Below, piece by piece: positions 45,573-57,534 of a DNA stretch of 64,000 bases (its first letter is position 1; each line of letters starts with the position of its first letter). A program made the position numbers and the translations under genes. The DNA comes from Lelliottia sp. JS-SCA-14 (GTDB lineage Bacteria; Pseudomonadota; Gammaproteobacteria; Enterobacterales; Enterobacteriaceae): assembly GCF_035593345.1 (NCBI RefSeq), contig NZ_CP141606.1, forward strand, positions 2,046,001-2,110,000, given 5' to 3'. A model generated the notes under the pieces. It saw only the letters and a program-made list of their open reading frames with translations, was not told the origin of the DNA and searched no databases.

Positions 45573-45941
45573 ATGGAATTGCATTCAGAAACCTTTAATC
45601 CCGCTGATTTTGCCTGGCGTGGTTTGACGCTGACGCCCACGGCGGCGGCGCATATTCACGAGCTGGTGGCGAAAAAGCCGGAAATTGTGGGCTTGCGTTT
45701 AGGCGTTAAACAGACTGGCTGCGCCGGATTTGGCTACGTGCTGGATACGGTCAGCGTGCCCGAAAAAGATGATCTGGTATTCGAAACCGACGGGGCGAAG
45801 CTGTTTGTCGCCCTGCAGGCGATGCCGTTTATCGATGGCACTGAAGTCGACTACGTGCGCGAAGGCTTAAACCAGTTATTCAAATTCAATAACCCGAAAG
45901 CGCAGAATGAATGCGGCTGCGGCGAAAGCTTTGGGGTATAG
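45573..45941 (+). CDS. sufA: Fe-S cluster assembly scaffold/carrier SufA
   Basis: 122-aa A-type carrier with the three conserved cluster-binding cysteines: Cys50 ([10 protein letters not shown]), Cys114 and Cys116 ([10 protein letters not shown]). First gene of sufABCDSE, the system for cluster assembly under iron limitation and oxidative stress. It accepts clusters from SufBCD and passes them to apoproteins. Confidence 0.96.
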   Translation: MELHSETFNPADFAWRGLTLTPTAAAHIHELVAKKPEIVGLRLGVKQTGCAGFGYVLDTVSVPEKDDLVFETDGAKLFVALQAMPFIDGTEVDYVREGLNQLFKFNNPKAQNECGCGESFGV

Positions 45942-45949
45942 GCGGTACT

Positions 45950-47437
45950 ATGTCTCGTAATACTGAAGCAACTGACGATGTGAATACCTGGAGTGGCGGG
46001 CACCTCAACTATAAAGAGGGCTTCTTCACCCAGCTGCAAACGGACGAATTAGCGAAAGGCATCAACGAAGAGGTGGTGCGCGCGATTTCGGCCAAACGTA
46101 ACGAGCCGGAGTGGATGCTCGAGTTTCGCCTGAGCGCGTTTCGCGCGTGGCTGGAGATGGAAGAGCCCCACTGGCTGAAGGCGCACTACGACAAACTCAA
46201 CTATCAGGATTACAGCTACTACTCCGCGCCATCCTGCGGCAGCTGTGACGATACCTGCGCCTCACAGCCTGGCGCGGTGCAGCAAACCGGGGGCAACACC
46301 TTCCTGAGCAAAGAGGTCGAAGAGGCCTTCGAGCAGCTCGGCGTGCCGGTGCGCGAAGGGCGAGAAGTCGCGGTCGACGCCATCTTTGACTCCGTATCGG
46401 TCGCCACCACCTACCGTGGCAAGCTGGCCGAACAGGGGATTATCTTCTGCTCCTTTGGCGAAGCCATTCACGATCACCCGGAGCTGGTGAAGAAATACAT
46501 CGGTACCGTGGTCCCGAGTAACGACAACTTCTTTGCGGCGCTGAACGCGGCGGTCGCCTCCGACGGGACCTTTATCTACGTGCCGAAAGGCGTGCGTTGC
46601 CCGATGGAACTCTCGACCTATTTCCGCATCAATGCCGAAAAAACCGGCCAGTTCGAGCGCACCATTCTGGTCGCCGACGAAGGCAGCTACGTAAGCTACA
46701 TTGAGGGCTGTTCCGCACCGGTGCGCGACAGCTACCAGCTGCACGCCGCGGTGGTGGAAGTGATCATCCACAAAGACGCGGAAGTGAAATACTCCACGGT
46801 GCAGAACTGGTTCCCTGGCGATGGCAACACCGGCGGTATCCTGAACTTCGTCACCAAGCGCGCCCTGTGCGAAGGCGAAAACAGCAAAATGTCCTGGACC
46901 CAGTCCGAGACCGGATCCGCGATCACCTGGAAATACCCGAGCTGCATTCTGCGCGGCGACAACTCGATCGGCGAGTTCTACTCCGTGGCGCTGACCAGCG
47001 GGTATCAGCAGGCCGATACCGGCACCAAGATGATCCACATCGGCAAAAACACCAAATCGACCATCATCTCGAAAGGCATCTCCGCCGGACACAGCCAGAA
47101 CAGCTATCGCGGGCTGGTGAAAATCATGCCGACGGCGACCAACGCGCGTAACTTCACCCAGTGTGATTCGATGCTGATCGGTACCGACTGCGGGGCGCAC
47201 ACCTTCCCGTATGTCGAATGCCGCAATAACAGCGCCCAGCTGGAGCACGAGGCGACCACCTCGCGCATCGGGGAAGATCAGCTGTTCTACTGCCTGCAGC
47301 GCGGTATCAGCGAAGAAGATGCGATTTCGATGATTGTGAACGGCTTCTGTAAGGACGTGTTCTCTGAGTTGCCGCTGGAATTTGCCGTAGAAGCACAAAA
47401 ACTGTTGGCCATCAGCCTTGAACACAGTGTCGGTTAA
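45950..47437 (+). CDS. sufB: Fe-S cluster scaffold SufB
   Basis: 495-aa component of the SufBC2D complex where the cluster is built. [25 protein letters not shown] start; beta-helix core with [35 protein letters not shown] and the cluster/persulfide segment [19 protein letters not shown]. The start at 45950 is chosen by family alignment, 8 bases after the sufA stop, over the longer frame from 45911. Confidence 0.96.
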   Translation: MSRNTEATDDVNTWSGGHLNYKEGFFTQLQTDELAKGINEEVVRAISAKRNEPEWMLEFRLSAFRAWLEMEEPHWLKAHYDKLNYQDYSYYSAPSCGSCDDTCASQPGAVQQTGGNTFLSKEVEEAFEQLGVPVREGREVAVDAIFDSVSVATTYRGKLAEQGIIFCSFGEAIHDHPELVKKYIGTVVPSNDNFFAALNAAVASDGTFIYVPKGVRCPMELSTYFRINAEKTGQFERTILVADEGSYVSYIEGCSAPVRDSYQLHAAVVEVIIHKDAEVKYSTVQNWFPGDGNTGGILNFVTKRALCEGENSKMSWTQSETGSAITWKYPSCILRGDNSIGEFYSVALTSGYQQADTGTKMIHIGKNTKSTIISKGISAGHSQNSYRGLVKIMPTATNARNFTQCDSMLIGTDCGAHTFPYVECRNNSAQLEHEATTSRIGEDQLFYCLQRGISEEDAISMIVNGFCKDVFSELPLEFAVEAQKLLAISLEHSVG

Positions 47438-47446
47438 GGAATAAAC

Positions 47447-48193
47447 ATGTTAAGCATTAAAGATTTACAGGTCAGTGTGGAAGATAAAGCGATCCTGCGC
47501 GGGCTGAATATTGAAGTCCGTCCGGGCGAAGTGCACGCCATTATGGGGCCGAACGGCTCCGGGAAAAGTACGCTCTCCGCGACGCTTGCCGGGCGTGAAG
47601 ATTACGAAGTGGTCGGCGGTTCCGTCGAGTTTAAAGGCAAAGATCTCCTCGAACTGTCACCGGAAGATCGCGCCGGGGAAGGGATCTTTATGGCCTTCCA
47701 GTACCCGGTCGAAATTCCGGGCGTCAGCAACCAGTTCTTCCTGCAAACCTCGCTGAATGCGGTGCGCAAATACCGCGGCGAAGAGGAGCTGGATCGCTTT
47801 GATTTCCAGGATCTGATGGAAGAGAAGATCAAGCTGTTGAAAATGCCCGAAGATCTGCTCACCCGTTCCGTTAACGTCGGTTTCTCCGGCGGCGAGAAAA
47901 AGCGCAACGATATCCTGCAGATGGCGGTGCTTGAGCCTGAGCTGTGCATCCTGGATGAAACGGACTCCGGTCTGGACATCGATGCGCTGAAAATTGTTGC
48001 CGACGGCGTGAACTCCCTGCGCGACGGCAAACGCTCGTTCATTATCGTCACCCACTACCAGCGTATTCTGGACTACATCAAACCGGATTACGTCCACGTC
48101 CTGTATCAGGGCCGCATCGTGAAATCCGGTGACTTTACTCTGGTCAAACAACTGGAGGAGCAGGGCTATGGCTGGCTTACCGAACAGCAGTAA
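47447..48193 (+). CDS. sufC: Fe-S assembly ATPase SufC
   Basis: 248-aa ABC-type ATPase: Walker A GPNGSGKST, signature NVGFSGGEKKRND, Walker B CILDETDSGLD. It powers the SufBCD scaffold. Starts 9 bases after sufB; its end overlaps the sufD start by 26 bases. Confidence 0.97.
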   Translation: MLSIKDLQVSVEDKAILRGLNIEVRPGEVHAIMGPNGSGKSTLSATLAGREDYEVVGGSVEFKGKDLLELSPEDRAGEGIFMAFQYPVEIPGVSNQFFLQTSLNAVRKYRGEEELDRFDFQDLMEEKIKLLKMPEDLLTRSVNVGFSGGEKKRNDILQMAVLEPELCILDETDSGLDIDALKIVADGVNSLRDGKRSFIIVTHYQRILDYIKPDYVHVLYQGRIVKSGDFTLVKQLEEQGYGWLTEQQ

Positions 48194-49439
48194 CGCGCTG
48201 CAGCAGTGGCATCGCCTGTTTGAAACCCAGGGCGAAACGCGATCCGAGCAGGCGCAACAACACCTGCAACAGATGCTGCGCCTCGGTCTGCCGACGCGCA
48301 AACATGAAAACTGGAAATACACGCCGCTGGACGGCCTGCTCGACAGCCAGTTCGTCACCCGTCTGGCGGAGGTCGCTCCGGCGCAGCGCGATGCCCTGGC
48401 GCTGAATGTGGACGCCGTGCGGCTGGTGTTTGTCGATGGGCGCTACCGTCCTGAACTGAGCGACAGCACCGAGGCGAGCGGCTTTGAGGTCGAGATTAAT
48501 GACCAGCGCCAGTCTCTGCCTGCACCGGTTCAGCCGGAAGTGTTCCTGCATCTGACCGAAAGCCTGGCGTCGGGCGTGACGCACATCCGCGTGAAGCGCA
48601 ACCAGCGCCCGGCGAAACCGCTGCTGCTTCTGCACATCACCCAGGGGCTGGACGGCGATGAGGTCAACACCGCGCACTATCGTCATCATCTTGAGCTGTC
48701 CGAGGGCGCGGAAGCGACGATCATTGAGCACTACGTCAGCCTGAATGAGACCAAACATTTTACCGGCGCGCGCCTGACGATGAACGTGGCGGCTAATGCC
48801 CAGCTGCATCATATCAAGCTGGCGTTTGAAAACCCGGCCTGCCATCACTTTGCTCATAACGACATTTTGATCGGCCCGGACGCGGCGGCATACAGCCACA
48901 GCTTCCTGCTCGGCGGAGCGGTGCTGCGTCACAACACCAGCACCCAGCTGAACGGCGAAAACACCACGCTTCGGATCAACAGCCTGGCGATGCCGGTTAA
49001 GTCAGAAGTGTGCGACACCCGCACCTGGCTTGAGCACAACAAGGGCTACTGCAACAGCCGTCAGATGCACAAGGTTATCGCCAACGACAAAGGTCGCGCG
49101 GTATTTAACGGCCTGATTAACGTGGCGCAACACGCCATCAAAACCGACGGGCAGATGACCAACAACAATCTGCTGCTGGGGCGTCTGGCGGAAGTGGACA
49201 CCAAGCCGCAGCTGGAAATTTACGCCGATGACGTCAAGTGCAGCCACGGCGCGACGGTTGGGCGCATCGACGATGAACAGATGTTCTATCTGCGCTCGCG
49301 TGGGATCGACAAAAACGCCGCGCAGAAGATGATCATTTACGCGTTTGCCGCGGAGCTGACGGAAGCTCTGCGCGATGAAACCCTGAAACAGCAGGTGCTG
49401 GCACGCATTGGTCAGCGTTTGCCAGGAGGCGAAGCATGA
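48168..49439 (+). CDS. sufD: Fe-S assembly protein SufD
   Basis: 423-aa SufB paralog that pairs with SufB in the scaffold. [19 protein letters not shown] start, [15 protein letters not shown], beta-helix core and [27 protein letters not shown] with the conserved His. The start at 48168 (family N-terminus, GGAG just upstream) lies inside the sufC end. Its TGA overlaps the sufS ATG. Confidence 0.96.
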   Translation: MAGLPNSSNALQQWHRLFETQGETRSEQAQQHLQQMLRLGLPTRKHENWKYTPLDGLLDSQFVTRLAEVAPAQRDALALNVDAVRLVFVDGRYRPELSDSTEASGFEVEINDQRQSLPAPVQPEVFLHLTESLASGVTHIRVKRNQRPAKPLLLLHITQGLDGDEVNTAHYRHHLELSEGAEATIIEHYVSLNETKHFTGARLTMNVAANAQLHHIKLAFENPACHHFAHNDILIGPDAAAYSHSFLLGGAVLRHNTSTQLNGENTTLRINSLAMPVKSEVCDTRTWLEHNKGYCNSRQMHKVIANDKGRAVFNGLINVAQHAIKTDGQMTNNNLLLGRLAEVDTKPQLEIYADDVKCSHGATVGRIDDEQMFYLRSRGIDKNAAQKMIIYAFAAELTEALRDETLKQQVLARIGQRLPGGEA

Positions 49440-50656
49440 GTTTTCCCGTAGAGAAAGTGCGGGCGGATTTTCCCGTCCTGACCCGTGAAGTGAACGGTCT
49501 GCCGCTTGCCTATCTCGACAGCGCGGCCAGCGCGCAGAAGCCGAACCAGGTGATCGACGCCGAGGCGGAGTTCTACCGCCACGGCTATGCGGCGGTGCAT
49601 CGCGGCATTCACACCCTGAGTGCCGAAGCGACACAGCGCATGGAAAACGTGCGCACGCAGATCGCGGCCTTCCTTAACGCCCGTTCGCCCGAAGAACTGG
49701 TCTTTGTACGCGGCACCACCGAGGGTATTAACCTGGTGGCGAACAGCTGGGGCAGCGCGCAGGTCCACGCGGGTGACAACATCATCATCACCCAGATGGA
49801 ACACCACGCCAACATCGTGCCCTGGCAGATGCTCTGCGAGCGCGTGGGCGCCCAGCTGCGGGTGATCCCGTTGAATCAGGACGGAACGTTGCAACTGGAG
49901 CGGCTGGATTCCCTGCTCGACAAGCGCACGCGGCTGGTGGCCATCACTCAGATCTCCAACGTCCTCGGCACGGAAAACCCGGTGGCGGAGATCATCGCCA
50001 AAGCGCATCAGACCGGCGCGAAAGTGCTGGTGGACGGTGCCCAGGCGGTGATGCATCACACCATCGACGTTCAGGCCCTGGACTGCGATTTTTACGTCTT
50101 CTCCGGTCACAAACTCTATGGCCCGACCGGGATTGGCGTGCTGTATGTGAAAGAGGATATCCTGCAGGCGATGCCGCCGTGGGAAGGGGGCGGGTCGATG
50201 ATCGCCACCGTCAGCCTGACGCAGGGCACCACCTACGCGAAAGCGCCGTGGCGTTTTGAAGCGGGTACGCCGAATACCGGCGGGATTATCGGGCTGGGCG
50301 CAGCGATAGAGTACGTCTCGGCCATCGGTCTCGATGCGATCGCCGAGTATGAAGAGACGCTGATGCGTTACGCCCTGGATCAGCTGGCCAGCGTGCCGGA
50401 TCTCGCTCTTTACGGCCCAGACTCGCGCAAAGGAGTAATTGCCTTTAATCTGGGTAAGCATCACGCCTACGACGTCGGCAGTTTCCTCGATAACTACGGC
50501 GTCGCCGTGCGTACCGGGCATCACTGCGCGATGCCGCTGATGGCGTTTTACCAGGTCCCGGCGATGTGCCGCGCGTCGCTGGTGATGTATAACACGACAG
50601 AAGAGATCGACAGGCTGGTGACGGGGCTGAAACGCATCCATCACCTGCTGGGATAA
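49436..50656 (+). CDS. sufS: Cysteine desulfurase SufS
   Basis: 406-aa PLP enzyme that takes sulfur from cysteine. The PLP lysine is in [11 protein letters not shown] and the persulfide cysteine in [11 protein letters not shown] (near residue 364). It works with SufE. The start overlaps the sufD stop (ATGA). Confidence 0.97.
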   Translation: MSFPVEKVRADFPVLTREVNGLPLAYLDSAASAQKPNQVIDAEAEFYRHGYAAVHRGIHTLSAEATQRMENVRTQIAAFLNARSPEELVFVRGTTEGINLVANSWGSAQVHAGDNIIITQMEHHANIVPWQMLCERVGAQLRVIPLNQDGTLQLERLDSLLDKRTRLVAITQISNVLGTENPVAEIIAKAHQTGAKVLVDGAQAVMHHTIDVQALDCDFYVFSGHKLYGPTGIGVLYVKEDILQAMPPWEGGGSMIATVSLTQGTTYAKAPWRFEAGTPNTGGIIGLGAAIEYVSAIGLDAIAEYEETLMRYALDQLASVPDLALYGPDSRKGVIAFNLGKHHAYDVGSFLDNYGVAVRTGHHCAMPLMAFYQVPAMCRASLVMYNTTEEIDRLVTGLKRIHHLLG

Positions 50657-50670
50657 AAGAGAGGCAAGAC

Positions 50671-51087
50671 ATGGCCGCGTTGCCGGACAGAGAAAAGCTG
50701 TTGCGTAACTTTAGTCGTTGCGCCAACTGGGAAGAGAAATACCTGTATATCATTGAGCTGGGGCAGCGTCTGCCTGCCCTCAGCGACGAAGCGCATAGCC
50801 CGGAGAATACGATCCAGGGCTGTCAGAGCCAGGTCTGGATCGTCATGAACCAGCGGGACGACGGGGTGATTGAGCTTGAGGGCGACAGCGATGCGGCTAT
50901 CGTCAAAGGGCTGGTGGCCGTGGTGTTTATTCTGTACCACCAGATGTCAGCCCAGGACATCGTCGCCTTCGATGTGCGTCCGTGGTTTGAAAAAATGGCG
51001 CTGACTCAACACCTAACGCCTTCCCGTTCTCAGGGGCTGGAAGCGATGATCCGCGCAATCCGCTCCAAAGCGTCCAACATTAGCTAA
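50671..51087 (+). CDS. sufE: Sulfur acceptor protein SufE
   Basis: 138-aa partner of SufS. Cys51 in [11 protein letters not shown] receives the persulfide and hands it to SufB. Last gene of the suf operon, 14 bases after sufS. Confidence 0.97.
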   Translation: MAALPDREKLLRNFSRCANWEEKYLYIIELGQRLPALSDEAHSPENTIQGCQSQVWIVMNQRDDGVIELEGDSDAAIVKGLVAVVFILYHQMSAQDIVAFDVRPWFEKMALTQHLTPSRSQGLEAMIRAIRSKASNIS

Positions 51088-51115
51088 ACTAAAAAGACTG
51101 CATTCATTCTGTTTC

Positions 51116-51145
51116 GCGAGGTGGTTCTCACCTCGCTGGTTTTTC
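51116..51145 (+). terminator. suf operon terminator
   Basis: GCGAGGTG (51116-51123) pairs with CACCTCGC (51129-51136), followed by TGGTTTTT. Confidence 0.85.
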
Positions 51146-51184
51146 GGCTTTCTGGCGTTCTGCCAGTGAATAAGGAATCTCAGT

Positions 51185-52204
51185 ATGAAGCGCGCGTCGA
51201 TAATTACACTCTTACTCATCAGCACTTTCGGTGGCCTTAATTCTGCCAGCGCGATGGATTATCCGTTGCCGCCAGCGGGCAGCCGCCTTATTGGTCAAAA
51301 TCAAACCTATGCCATTCAGGAAGGGGACAAAAATCTGCAGGCGATCGCCCGACGATTTAATACGGCGGCGCAGCTGATCCTCGAAACCAATAATACGATT
51401 GCCCCGGTCTACCCCGCGCCGGGAACGGTGATTACCATCCCGTCGCAAATGCTGCTCCCGGATACGCCGCGCGAAGGCATTGTGGTGAATCTGGCTGAGC
51501 TGCGGCTCTATTATTTCCCGCCGGGCGAAAATATCGTCCAGGTCTATCCGCTGGGAATCGGTCAACTGGGACTGGAAACGCCGGTCAGCACCACCCGCGT
51601 GAGCCAGAAAATCCCGAATCCAACCTGGACGCCTACGCCGGGCATCAGAGCGCGTTCGCTGGCAATGGGTATCAAGTTGCCGCCTGTGGTCCCGGCAGGC
51701 CCTAATAACCCGCTGGGGCGCTTTGCGCTGCGTCTGGGGATAGGTAACGGGGAGTATCTGATTCATGGCACCAGCGCGCCGGACAGCGTCGGGCTGCGCG
51801 TGAGCTCCGGATGTATGCGCATGAATGCGCCGGACATTAAAGCGCTGTTCGAGCAGGCTCGCGTGGGCACGCGCGTGCAGATCATCAACGAGCCGGTGAA
51901 GTACTCGGTAGAGCCTGACGGGAAACGCTATGTCGAGGTCCATCGCCCGCTGGCGCAGGTCGAAGGGGAGAATCCGCAAACCACGCCGATTGTTCACAAC
52001 GCCGGCTTTGCGTCGTTCGCCTCGCTTGACGGGAATGACAAAACGCTGATTGATAAAGCGCTGTCGCGTCGCGCGGGCATTCCTGTTGCAGTCTCAACGG
52101 GAAACGTGCCATCGGCGTCGGTGGCTAATCCAGTGCTGTCGGTGCAGAACAATAGCGCGTCAAGCGCAGTCTCAGAAGGCGAGAAAGAAGTGGTGATGCA
52201 GTAG
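51185..52204 (+). CDS. ldtE: L,D-transpeptidase LdtE (YnhG)
   Basis: 339-aa periplasmic enzyme that forms 3-3 cross-links in peptidoglycan. Signal peptide to about residue 24 ([12 protein letters not shown]), LysM-type domain (about 40-88), YkuD catalytic domain with [20 protein letters not shown] (active Cys about residue 207), and a variable Ser/Val-rich C-terminus. Position next to suf and lpp is the same as E. coli ynhG. Confidence 0.94.
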   Translation: MKRASIITLLLISTFGGLNSASAMDYPLPPAGSRLIGQNQTYAIQEGDKNLQAIARRFNTAAQLILETNNTIAPVYPAPGTVITIPSQMLLPDTPREGIVVNLAELRLYYFPPGENIVQVYPLGIGQLGLETPVSTTRVSQKIPNPTWTPTPGIRARSLAMGIKLPPVVPAGPNNPLGRFALRLGIGNGEYLIHGTSAPDSVGLRVSSGCMRMNAPDIKALFEQARVGTRVQIINEPVKYSVEPDGKRYVEVHRPLAQVEGENPQTTPIVHNAGFASFASLDGNDKTLIDKALSRRAGIPVAVSTGNVPSASVANPVLSVQNNSASSAVSEGEKEVVMQ

Positions 52205-52220
52205 GGCGGAAAAAGGGCAA

Positions 52221-52252
52221 AAAAAATGGCGCACAATGTGCGCCATTTTATT
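52221..52252. terminator. Bidirectional terminator between ldtE and lpp
   Basis: ATGGCGCACA/TGTGCGCCAT stem. On the minus strand it is followed by TTTTTTTT for lpp, and on the plus strand by TTTTATT for ldtE. Confidence 0.88.
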
Positions 52253-52263
52253 AACAGGTACTA

Positions 52264-52574
<311 letters not shown>

Positions 52575-52755
52575 TATTTTTTTGATGGGAATACACCTAT
52601 TTTTGATCGTTCGCTCAAAGAAACAACGAATCTGCCCCTTTTGCCGAAAAAGCTATGTTAAAAAAGACATTTTTCATCGGATTCATCTTAGATAATCGTC
52701 TCTTAAATAGAAAAACTCGATTTGCATTTTGAATAAATATGGCGACGCCATAAAT

Positions 52756-52784
52756 AAAAAAAGCGCCCAAGGGGCGCTTTTTTA
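52756..52784 (-). terminator. pykF terminator
   Basis: AAGCGCCC/GGGCGCTT stem flanked by A and T runs; on the minus strand followed by TTTTTTTATTTATGG. Confidence 0.9.
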
Positions 52785-52808
52785 CGAAAACAATTCGTTT
52801 GGTAATGA

Positions 52809-54230
52809 TTACAGCACGTGAACAGAGGCAGTATTGGTCGTTCCGCTTGGAACCAGAGCACCAGAAACCATCACTACCACGTCGCCTTTACGCGCCAGAC
52901 CACAATCAACCAACTGCAGAGCCACTTCTTTACCCAGACGGTAGAAATCGTCGGTAGAAGCGATCTCTTTCACCAGGTGTGGGATCACGCCTTTGCTCAG
53001 AACCAGCTGACGAGCAGTGGTTTCGTTGGTGGTCAGCGCCAGGATGGTGGCGTTAGGGAAGTATTTACGCACAGCTTTAGCGGATTTACCGCCCTGGGTC
53101 GCTACCACGATCAGCGGCGCATCCAGCTTCTCAGCGGTTTCTACAGCACCACGGCACACCGCTTCGGTGATACGCAGTTTACGGCTGTCGTTGCTGTTAT
53201 CCAGACGGCTGGTCATCACGCGGTCAGTACGCTCGCAGATGGTGGCCATGATGGTCACGGCTTCCAGCGGGTATTTGCCTTTTGCGGATTCGCCAGACAG
53301 CATCACTGCATCGGTACCGTCGAGGATGGCGTTCGCCACGTCACCGGCTTCTGCGCGGGTAGGGCGTGGGTTTTTGATCATGGAGTCGAGCATCTGTGTT
53401 GCAGTGATAACCACTTTACGTGCACGCACACATTTCTCGATCATCATCTTCTGCGCGAAGATCACTTCTTCAACCGGGATTTCAACGCCCAGGTCGCCAC
53501 GCGCAACCATGATGCCGTCAGAGGCTTCGAGGATTTCGTCGAAGTTGTTCAGGCCTTCCTGGTTTTCGATTTTGGAGATGATCTGGATCTTCTCGCCGCC
53601 GTGGGCTTTCAGATGCTCACGGATTTCGGTCACGTCAGAACGTTTACGGATGAAGGACGCTGCAACGAAATCAACGCCTTGCTCGCAACCGAAGATCAGG
53701 TCTTGTTTGTCTTTTTCAGCCAGAGCTGGCAGTGCGATGGAAACGCCCGGCAGGTTAACGCCTTTGTTTTCGCCCAGGTCGCCGTTGTTCAGCACTTTAC
53801 AAACAACGTTTTTGCCTTCGATAGCGGTGACTTCCATACCGATCAGGCCGTCATCCACCAGAACGGTGTTGCCAACGGACAGGTCAGTGGTGAAGCCTTC
53901 GTAAGTCACAGCAACGATGTCGCTGTTACCCACAACGGTTTTGTCAGTGGTGAAAGTGAAGGTCTGACCCGCTTTCAGGGAGACGTCGTTGCCGCCTTCC
54001 AGTTTGATGGTGCGGATTTCCGGGCCTTTGGTATCCAGCAGGATCGCTGCTTTTTTACCAGTCTTGCTCATCACGTTGCGCAAGTTCTGAATACGTTGAC
54101 CGTGTTCAGCATAGTCGCCGTGAGAGAAGTTCAGACGCATCACGTTCATGCCGGCGTCCAGCATTTTGCTCAGCATCTCTTCAGATTCGGTTTTCGGGCC
54201 GATGGTACAAACAATTTTCGTCTTTTTCAT
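52809..54230 (-). CDS. pykF: Pyruvate kinase I
   Basis: 473-aa glycolytic enzyme making pyruvate and ATP from PEP; activated by fructose 1,6-bisphosphate in E. coli. [30 protein letters not shown], barrel with the B domain, [12 protein letters not shown] and the active-site segment [21 protein letters not shown]. The C-terminal domain ends [14 protein letters not shown]. Length matches type I, not PykA. Confidence 0.97.
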   Translation of the reverse strand: MKKTKIVCTIGPKTESEEMLSKMLDAGMNVMRLNFSHGDYAEHGQRIQNLRNVMSKTGKKAAILLDTKGPEIRTIKLEGGNDVSLKAGQTFTFTTDKTVVGNSDIVAVTYEGFTTDLSVGNTVLVDDGLIGMEVTAIEGKNVVCKVLNNGDLGENKGVNLPGVSIALPALAEKDKQDLIFGCEQGVDFVAASFIRKRSDVTEIREHLKAHGGEKIQIISKIENQEGLNNFDEILEASDGIMVARGDLGVEIPVEEVIFAQKMMIEKCVRARKVVITATQMLDSMIKNPRPTRAEAGDVANAILDGTDAVMLSGESAKGKYPLEAVTIMATICERTDRVMTSRLDNSNDSRKLRITEAVCRGAVETAEKLDAPLIVVATQGGKSAKAVRKYFPNATILALTTNETTARQLVLSKGVIPHLVKEIASTDDFYRLGKEVALQLVDCGLARKGDVVVMVSGALVPSGTTNTASVHVL

Positions 54231-54607
54231 GACAGTCTTAGTCTTTAAGTTGGGAAGGATATGGAAATCTCGCTCCGGGGGCGCACTGCCGCAGAGTCAA
54301 ACCTGTGTTGCGAAATTTTAAATGACACGCACTAAGGATAGGTGACATCAAATGAGCGTGCAGAAGAAAGTGTGCCTGAGACCTGGCCCAACGAAGGAGA
54401 GGAGAAGTTGTACGTTGTTTTTTGTATTCCAAGCGCTGAAACCATTCACCCAGGGATTAGGCGCGTATTATACGCTGATTTTCAGATAAAAGGAAAATGG
54501 AAACGGTGTTTCAAAACCATTCTGTGCAGATTCACAAAGATTGTTATCAAGGCGTTAAGGCTAAACAGCATCTTGTTGCGGCAGACGCGATGTCTGCCGC
54601 AATGTGA
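54231..54607 (-). promoter_or_regulatory. pykF promoter with Cra-like site; mccB 3' hairpin
   Basis: 377-bp gene-free region. Minus-strand -10 TATAAT is at 54467-54472. GCTGAAACCATTCA (54435-54448), downstream of it, closely fits the Cra (FruR) operator, and Cra represses pykF in E. coli. Near the other end a perfect 11-bp inverted repeat TTGCGGCAGAC/GTCTGCCGCAA (54576-54602) lies just after the mccB stop. It lacks a clear T-run, so it is a weak or Rho-assisted terminator. Confidence 0.65.
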
Positions 54608-55753
54608 TTAATTTTTCAGCGCTTGTTCAAGGTCAGCGATCAGATCGTTCGCATCTTCAATCCCGACGGACAGGCGAATCAGCTGCGGCACGATGCCGTT
54701 GGCTAAACGCTGCTCCAGCGGAATCGACGCGTGGGTCATGCTGTAGGGCTGACTGACCAGGCTTTCAACGCCGCCCAGACTCTCAGCCAGGGTAAACAGT
54801 TTCAGCTTGCGGATTATCGCAGTGGCCTGTTGCGCATCACCTTTCACGACCACGGAGATCATCCCGCCCGGGAGCGCCATCTGCTCGCGCGCCAGCTGGT
54901 AATGCGGGTGAGATTCCAGCCACGGGAACCACACTTTTTCGACTTGCGGGTGCTGCTCCAGCCATTGCGCAATCGCCAGCGCGTTGGCGCTGTGTTTTTC
55001 GACTCGCAGGGCGAGGGTGCGAATGCCGCGCAGCGTCAGGAAACTGCTGAACGGGTCGAGCACACCGCCGACGGCGTTTTGCAGATAGCCCAGCTGCTCG
55101 GCCAGTTCGCGGTTATCGCCGACCACCGCCAGACCTGCCACCACGTCAGAATGGCCGTTGAGATATTTGGTCGCAGAGTGGACGACGATATCAAAACCAA
55201 ACTCCAGCGGACGATGGATCACCGGCGAGGCAAAGGTATTATCCGCCACGCTGATGATGTTGTGGCGGCGCGCAATCTCCGCGATCCCCGCGAGGTCGGC
55301 CAGTTTCAGCAGCGGGTTGGTCGGGGTTTCCACCCAGATCATTTTGGTGTCAGGACGAATCGCCGCCTCCAGCGCCGCCAAATCCCCTGGTTTCACCCAG
55401 CTCACCTGCAAGCCGGTGCTGCGTTTGCGCACGTTTTCGATCAGGCGATAGGTCCCGCCGTACACATCGTCAATGGCGACGATATGGCTGTCTTTATCCA
55501 GTAGCTCCAGCACGGTGGAGATCGCCGCCAGACCGGATGCAAACGCATATCCGCGCGTGCCGCTCTCGAGTTCAGCAATTGCCGTTTCCAGGGCATGGCG
55601 CGTCGGGTTGCCGCTGCGGGAATATTCATAGCCCGTATGTTCCCCGGGAGAGGGTTGCGCAAACGTCGAGGTGGCGTAAATCGGCGGCATCACCGCCCCG
55701 TGCTGATCGTTAAATTCGCCGCTGTGGACGCTCAGAGTTGCCAGGGTTTTCAT
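54608..55753 (-). CDS. mccB: Cystathionine gamma-lyase (MccB type)
   Basis: 381-aa PLP enzyme of the Cys/Met metabolism family. It cleaves cystathionine to cysteine in reverse transsulfuration. GYEYSRSGNPTRHALE, YAFASGLAAI, VETPTNPLLKLADL and the PLP lysine in HSATKYLNGHSDVVAG are present. MetB-like activity cannot be excluded by motif, but the adjacent cystathionine beta-synthase gene, 12 bases upstream, supports the lyase. Confidence 0.85.
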   Translation of the reverse strand: MKTLATLSVHSGEFNDQHGAVMPPIYATSTFAQPSPGEHTGYEYSRSGNPTRHALETAIAELESGTRGYAFASGLAAISTVLELLDKDSHIVAIDDVYGGTYRLIENVRKRSTGLQVSWVKPGDLAALEAAIRPDTKMIWVETPTNPLLKLADLAGIAEIARRHNIISVADNTFASPVIHRPLEFGFDIVVHSATKYLNGHSDVVAGLAVVGDNRELAEQLGYLQNAVGGVLDPFSSFLTLRGIRTLALRVEKHSANALAIAQWLEQHPQVEKVWFPWLESHPHYQLAREQMALPGGMISVVVKGDAQQATAIIRKLKLFTLAESLGGVESLVSQPYSMTHASIPLEQRLANGIVPQLIRLSVGIEDANDLIADLEQALKN

Positions 55754-55765
55754 CGTTATTGTTCC

Positions 55766-57136
55766 TTATTGTTGAAGACGGTTGCGCCAGACGGTGAGGA
55801 CGTCGCTGCGCGTAATCAGGCCGAGAAAGCGATCGCGGTCGTTAATGACCGCCACCAGACCGCGGTCAAAGATCGGTTTCAGTGCGCTCTCAGAGGCGTG
55901 TTTGTCGAGCACTTCCACGTGGCGGGTCATTGCCTCGGTCACGGGTAGGGCGAAACGCTCGCCGTCCCCCGCGATATGGCTGACCAGATCCCACTCGTCG
56001 ACAATGCCCACCACCTGACCATTCTCTAACACCGGCAGCTGGGAGATGTCGTACAGGCGCATGCGCGCCAGTACGGTCGCGAGGGTGTCATCCGGCGCGG
56101 CGGTGACGGTGGCGCCTTCGTCGTGCCGCAGGGCGATATAGTCTGAGAGATCGCCAGTTGGCGGGCGGGAGATCAGCCCCTGCTGGCGCATCCAGTCGTC
56201 GTTGAACATTTTCGACAGATATTTGTTCCCGCTGTCGCAGGCAAAGGTCACCACCCGTTTGGGCGTGGTTTGCGCCTGACAGTAGCGCAGCGCTGCCGCC
56301 AGCAACGTGCCGCTGGAAGAGCCCGCCAGAATGCCTTCGGTTTTCAGCAGATCGCGGGCGGTGGTGAAGGCTTCACGGTCAGTCACGCGATACGCCTGCT
56401 GTACCCCCTCGATGTGCGCCAGCGGCGGAATGAAATCCTCGCCGATGCCTTCGACCAGCCACGAACCGGCGTCATGATGACGGCCCGACTCCACCTGATC
56501 TGCCAGCACTGACCCCGCCGGGTCGGCCAGCACAAACTCCGTGTGCGGCGAATGCTGCGCAAACCACGCCTGCAGCCCACCGAGCGTACCGCCGGACCCG
56601 ACGCCGACGACGATAGCGTCGATTTTTCCTTCCAGCTGTTCAAACAGCTCCGGCGCGGTGGAGGTGCTGTGCGCCAGCGGATTAGCCTCGTTATTGAACT
56701 GGTCAATATAGAAACTGCCCGGAATCTCCTGCGCCAGACGCTGCGCATAATCCTGGTAATAGGCCGGATGGCCCTTGTTGACGTCAGAGCGGGTGAGCAC
56801 CACCTGAGCGCCCAGCGCGCGCAGGTGGAAAATCTTCTCGCGGCTCATTTTGTCCGGCACCACCAGCACCAGCGCGTAGCCTTTCTGCGCCGCAATCAGC
56901 GCCAGCCCCAGCCCGGTGTTGCCCGCCGTGGCTTCAATGATGGTGCCGCCCGGCGCGAGCAGCCCTTTGCGTTCGGCCTCGTTAACCATCGACAGAGCCA
57001 CGCGGTCCTTAATGGATCCGCCCGGATTCTGGTTCTCGAGTTTCAAAAACAGCGAACACAGGCCGGTATCCAGCTTGTGCAGCTGGATCAGCGGCGTGCG
57101 GCCAATCAGTTCGGTGACAGAGTGATAAATCGCCAT
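55766..57136 (-). CDS. mccA: Cystathionine beta-synthase (MccA type) with tandem CBS domains
   Basis: 456-aa PLP enzyme. The PLP lysine is in NPGGSIKDRVALSM, followed by EATAGNTGLGLA and VGVGSGGTLGG; two CBS domains follow from about residue 335 (DDTLATVLARMRLYDISQLPV; ILTRSDVL-type end). It condenses serine (or O-acetylserine) with homocysteine. The start at 57136 has AAGGAAAAG upstream and the family N-terminus MAIYHSVTELIGRTPL. First gene of mccAB. Confidence 0.86.
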   Translation of the reverse strand: MAIYHSVTELIGRTPLIQLHKLDTGLCSLFLKLENQNPGGSIKDRVALSMVNEAERKGLLAPGGTIIEATAGNTGLGLALIAAQKGYALVLVVPDKMSREKIFHLRALGAQVVLTRSDVNKGHPAYYQDYAQRLAQEIPGSFYIDQFNNEANPLAHSTSTAPELFEQLEGKIDAIVVGVGSGGTLGGLQAWFAQHSPHTEFVLADPAGSVLADQVESGRHHDAGSWLVEGIGEDFIPPLAHIEGVQQAYRVTDREAFTTARDLLKTEGILAGSSSGTLLAAALRYCQAQTTPKRVVTFACDSGNKYLSKMFNDDWMRQQGLISRPPTGDLSDYIALRHDEGATVTAAPDDTLATVLARMRLYDISQLPVLENGQVVGIVDEWDLVSHIAGDGERFALPVTEAMTRHVEVLDKHASESALKPIFDRGLVAVINDRDRFLGLITRSDVLTVWRNRLQQ

Positions 57137-57534
57137 GGTCTTTTCCTTAACAGGGACATGGCTGGATGATAGGACCATGAAAATTTCTCAAGAAAGAACC
57201 TTTCACTGCCTATTAGAACGGAAAGTAATATAAATGCCTGATTTGGCAGTCAAGATAGCAAGCCGTAAAGTGCTCCAGATGTGAGGATGGCTATATAAGG
57301 ACAAAATGCGGGAAAAATGACCGTTTTCGAGCCTGAGGCGCTGTCTCATATCCATTCCACAGATAATCATTGCTGAAAATAAGCTATTCGTTCTGCGCCC
57401 AGTCGCCACGCCACATATTCCTCAGAGTTATAAGACATGCGATTTTGTTCATTTAAAACCTCATAACCTCTGATTACTATCGTTTGGACATCCATACTGC
57501 TAAACCGCTATATGCGTAACGGATAAGAAAAAGA
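57137..57534. other. Divergent promoter region mccA/metN-like
   Basis: 398 bp without a gene. It must hold the promoters of mccAB (minus) and the importer operon (plus). No convincing tandem MetJ boxes (AGACGTCT-like) were seen; a CysB-type site is possible but has too loose a consensus to assign by eye. TATATAAGG at 57291 is a possible promoter element. Confidence 0.4.

Noticed and set aside
46262..47425. 387-codon minus-strand open frame
   Set aside because: Antisense to sufB; His/Asp/Gly-rich shadow with no recognisable motif.
52818..54248. 476-codon plus-strand open frame
   Set aside because: It is exactly antisense to pykF, with His/Asp/Phe-rich composition typical of a shadow frame; pykF on the minus strand is certain.
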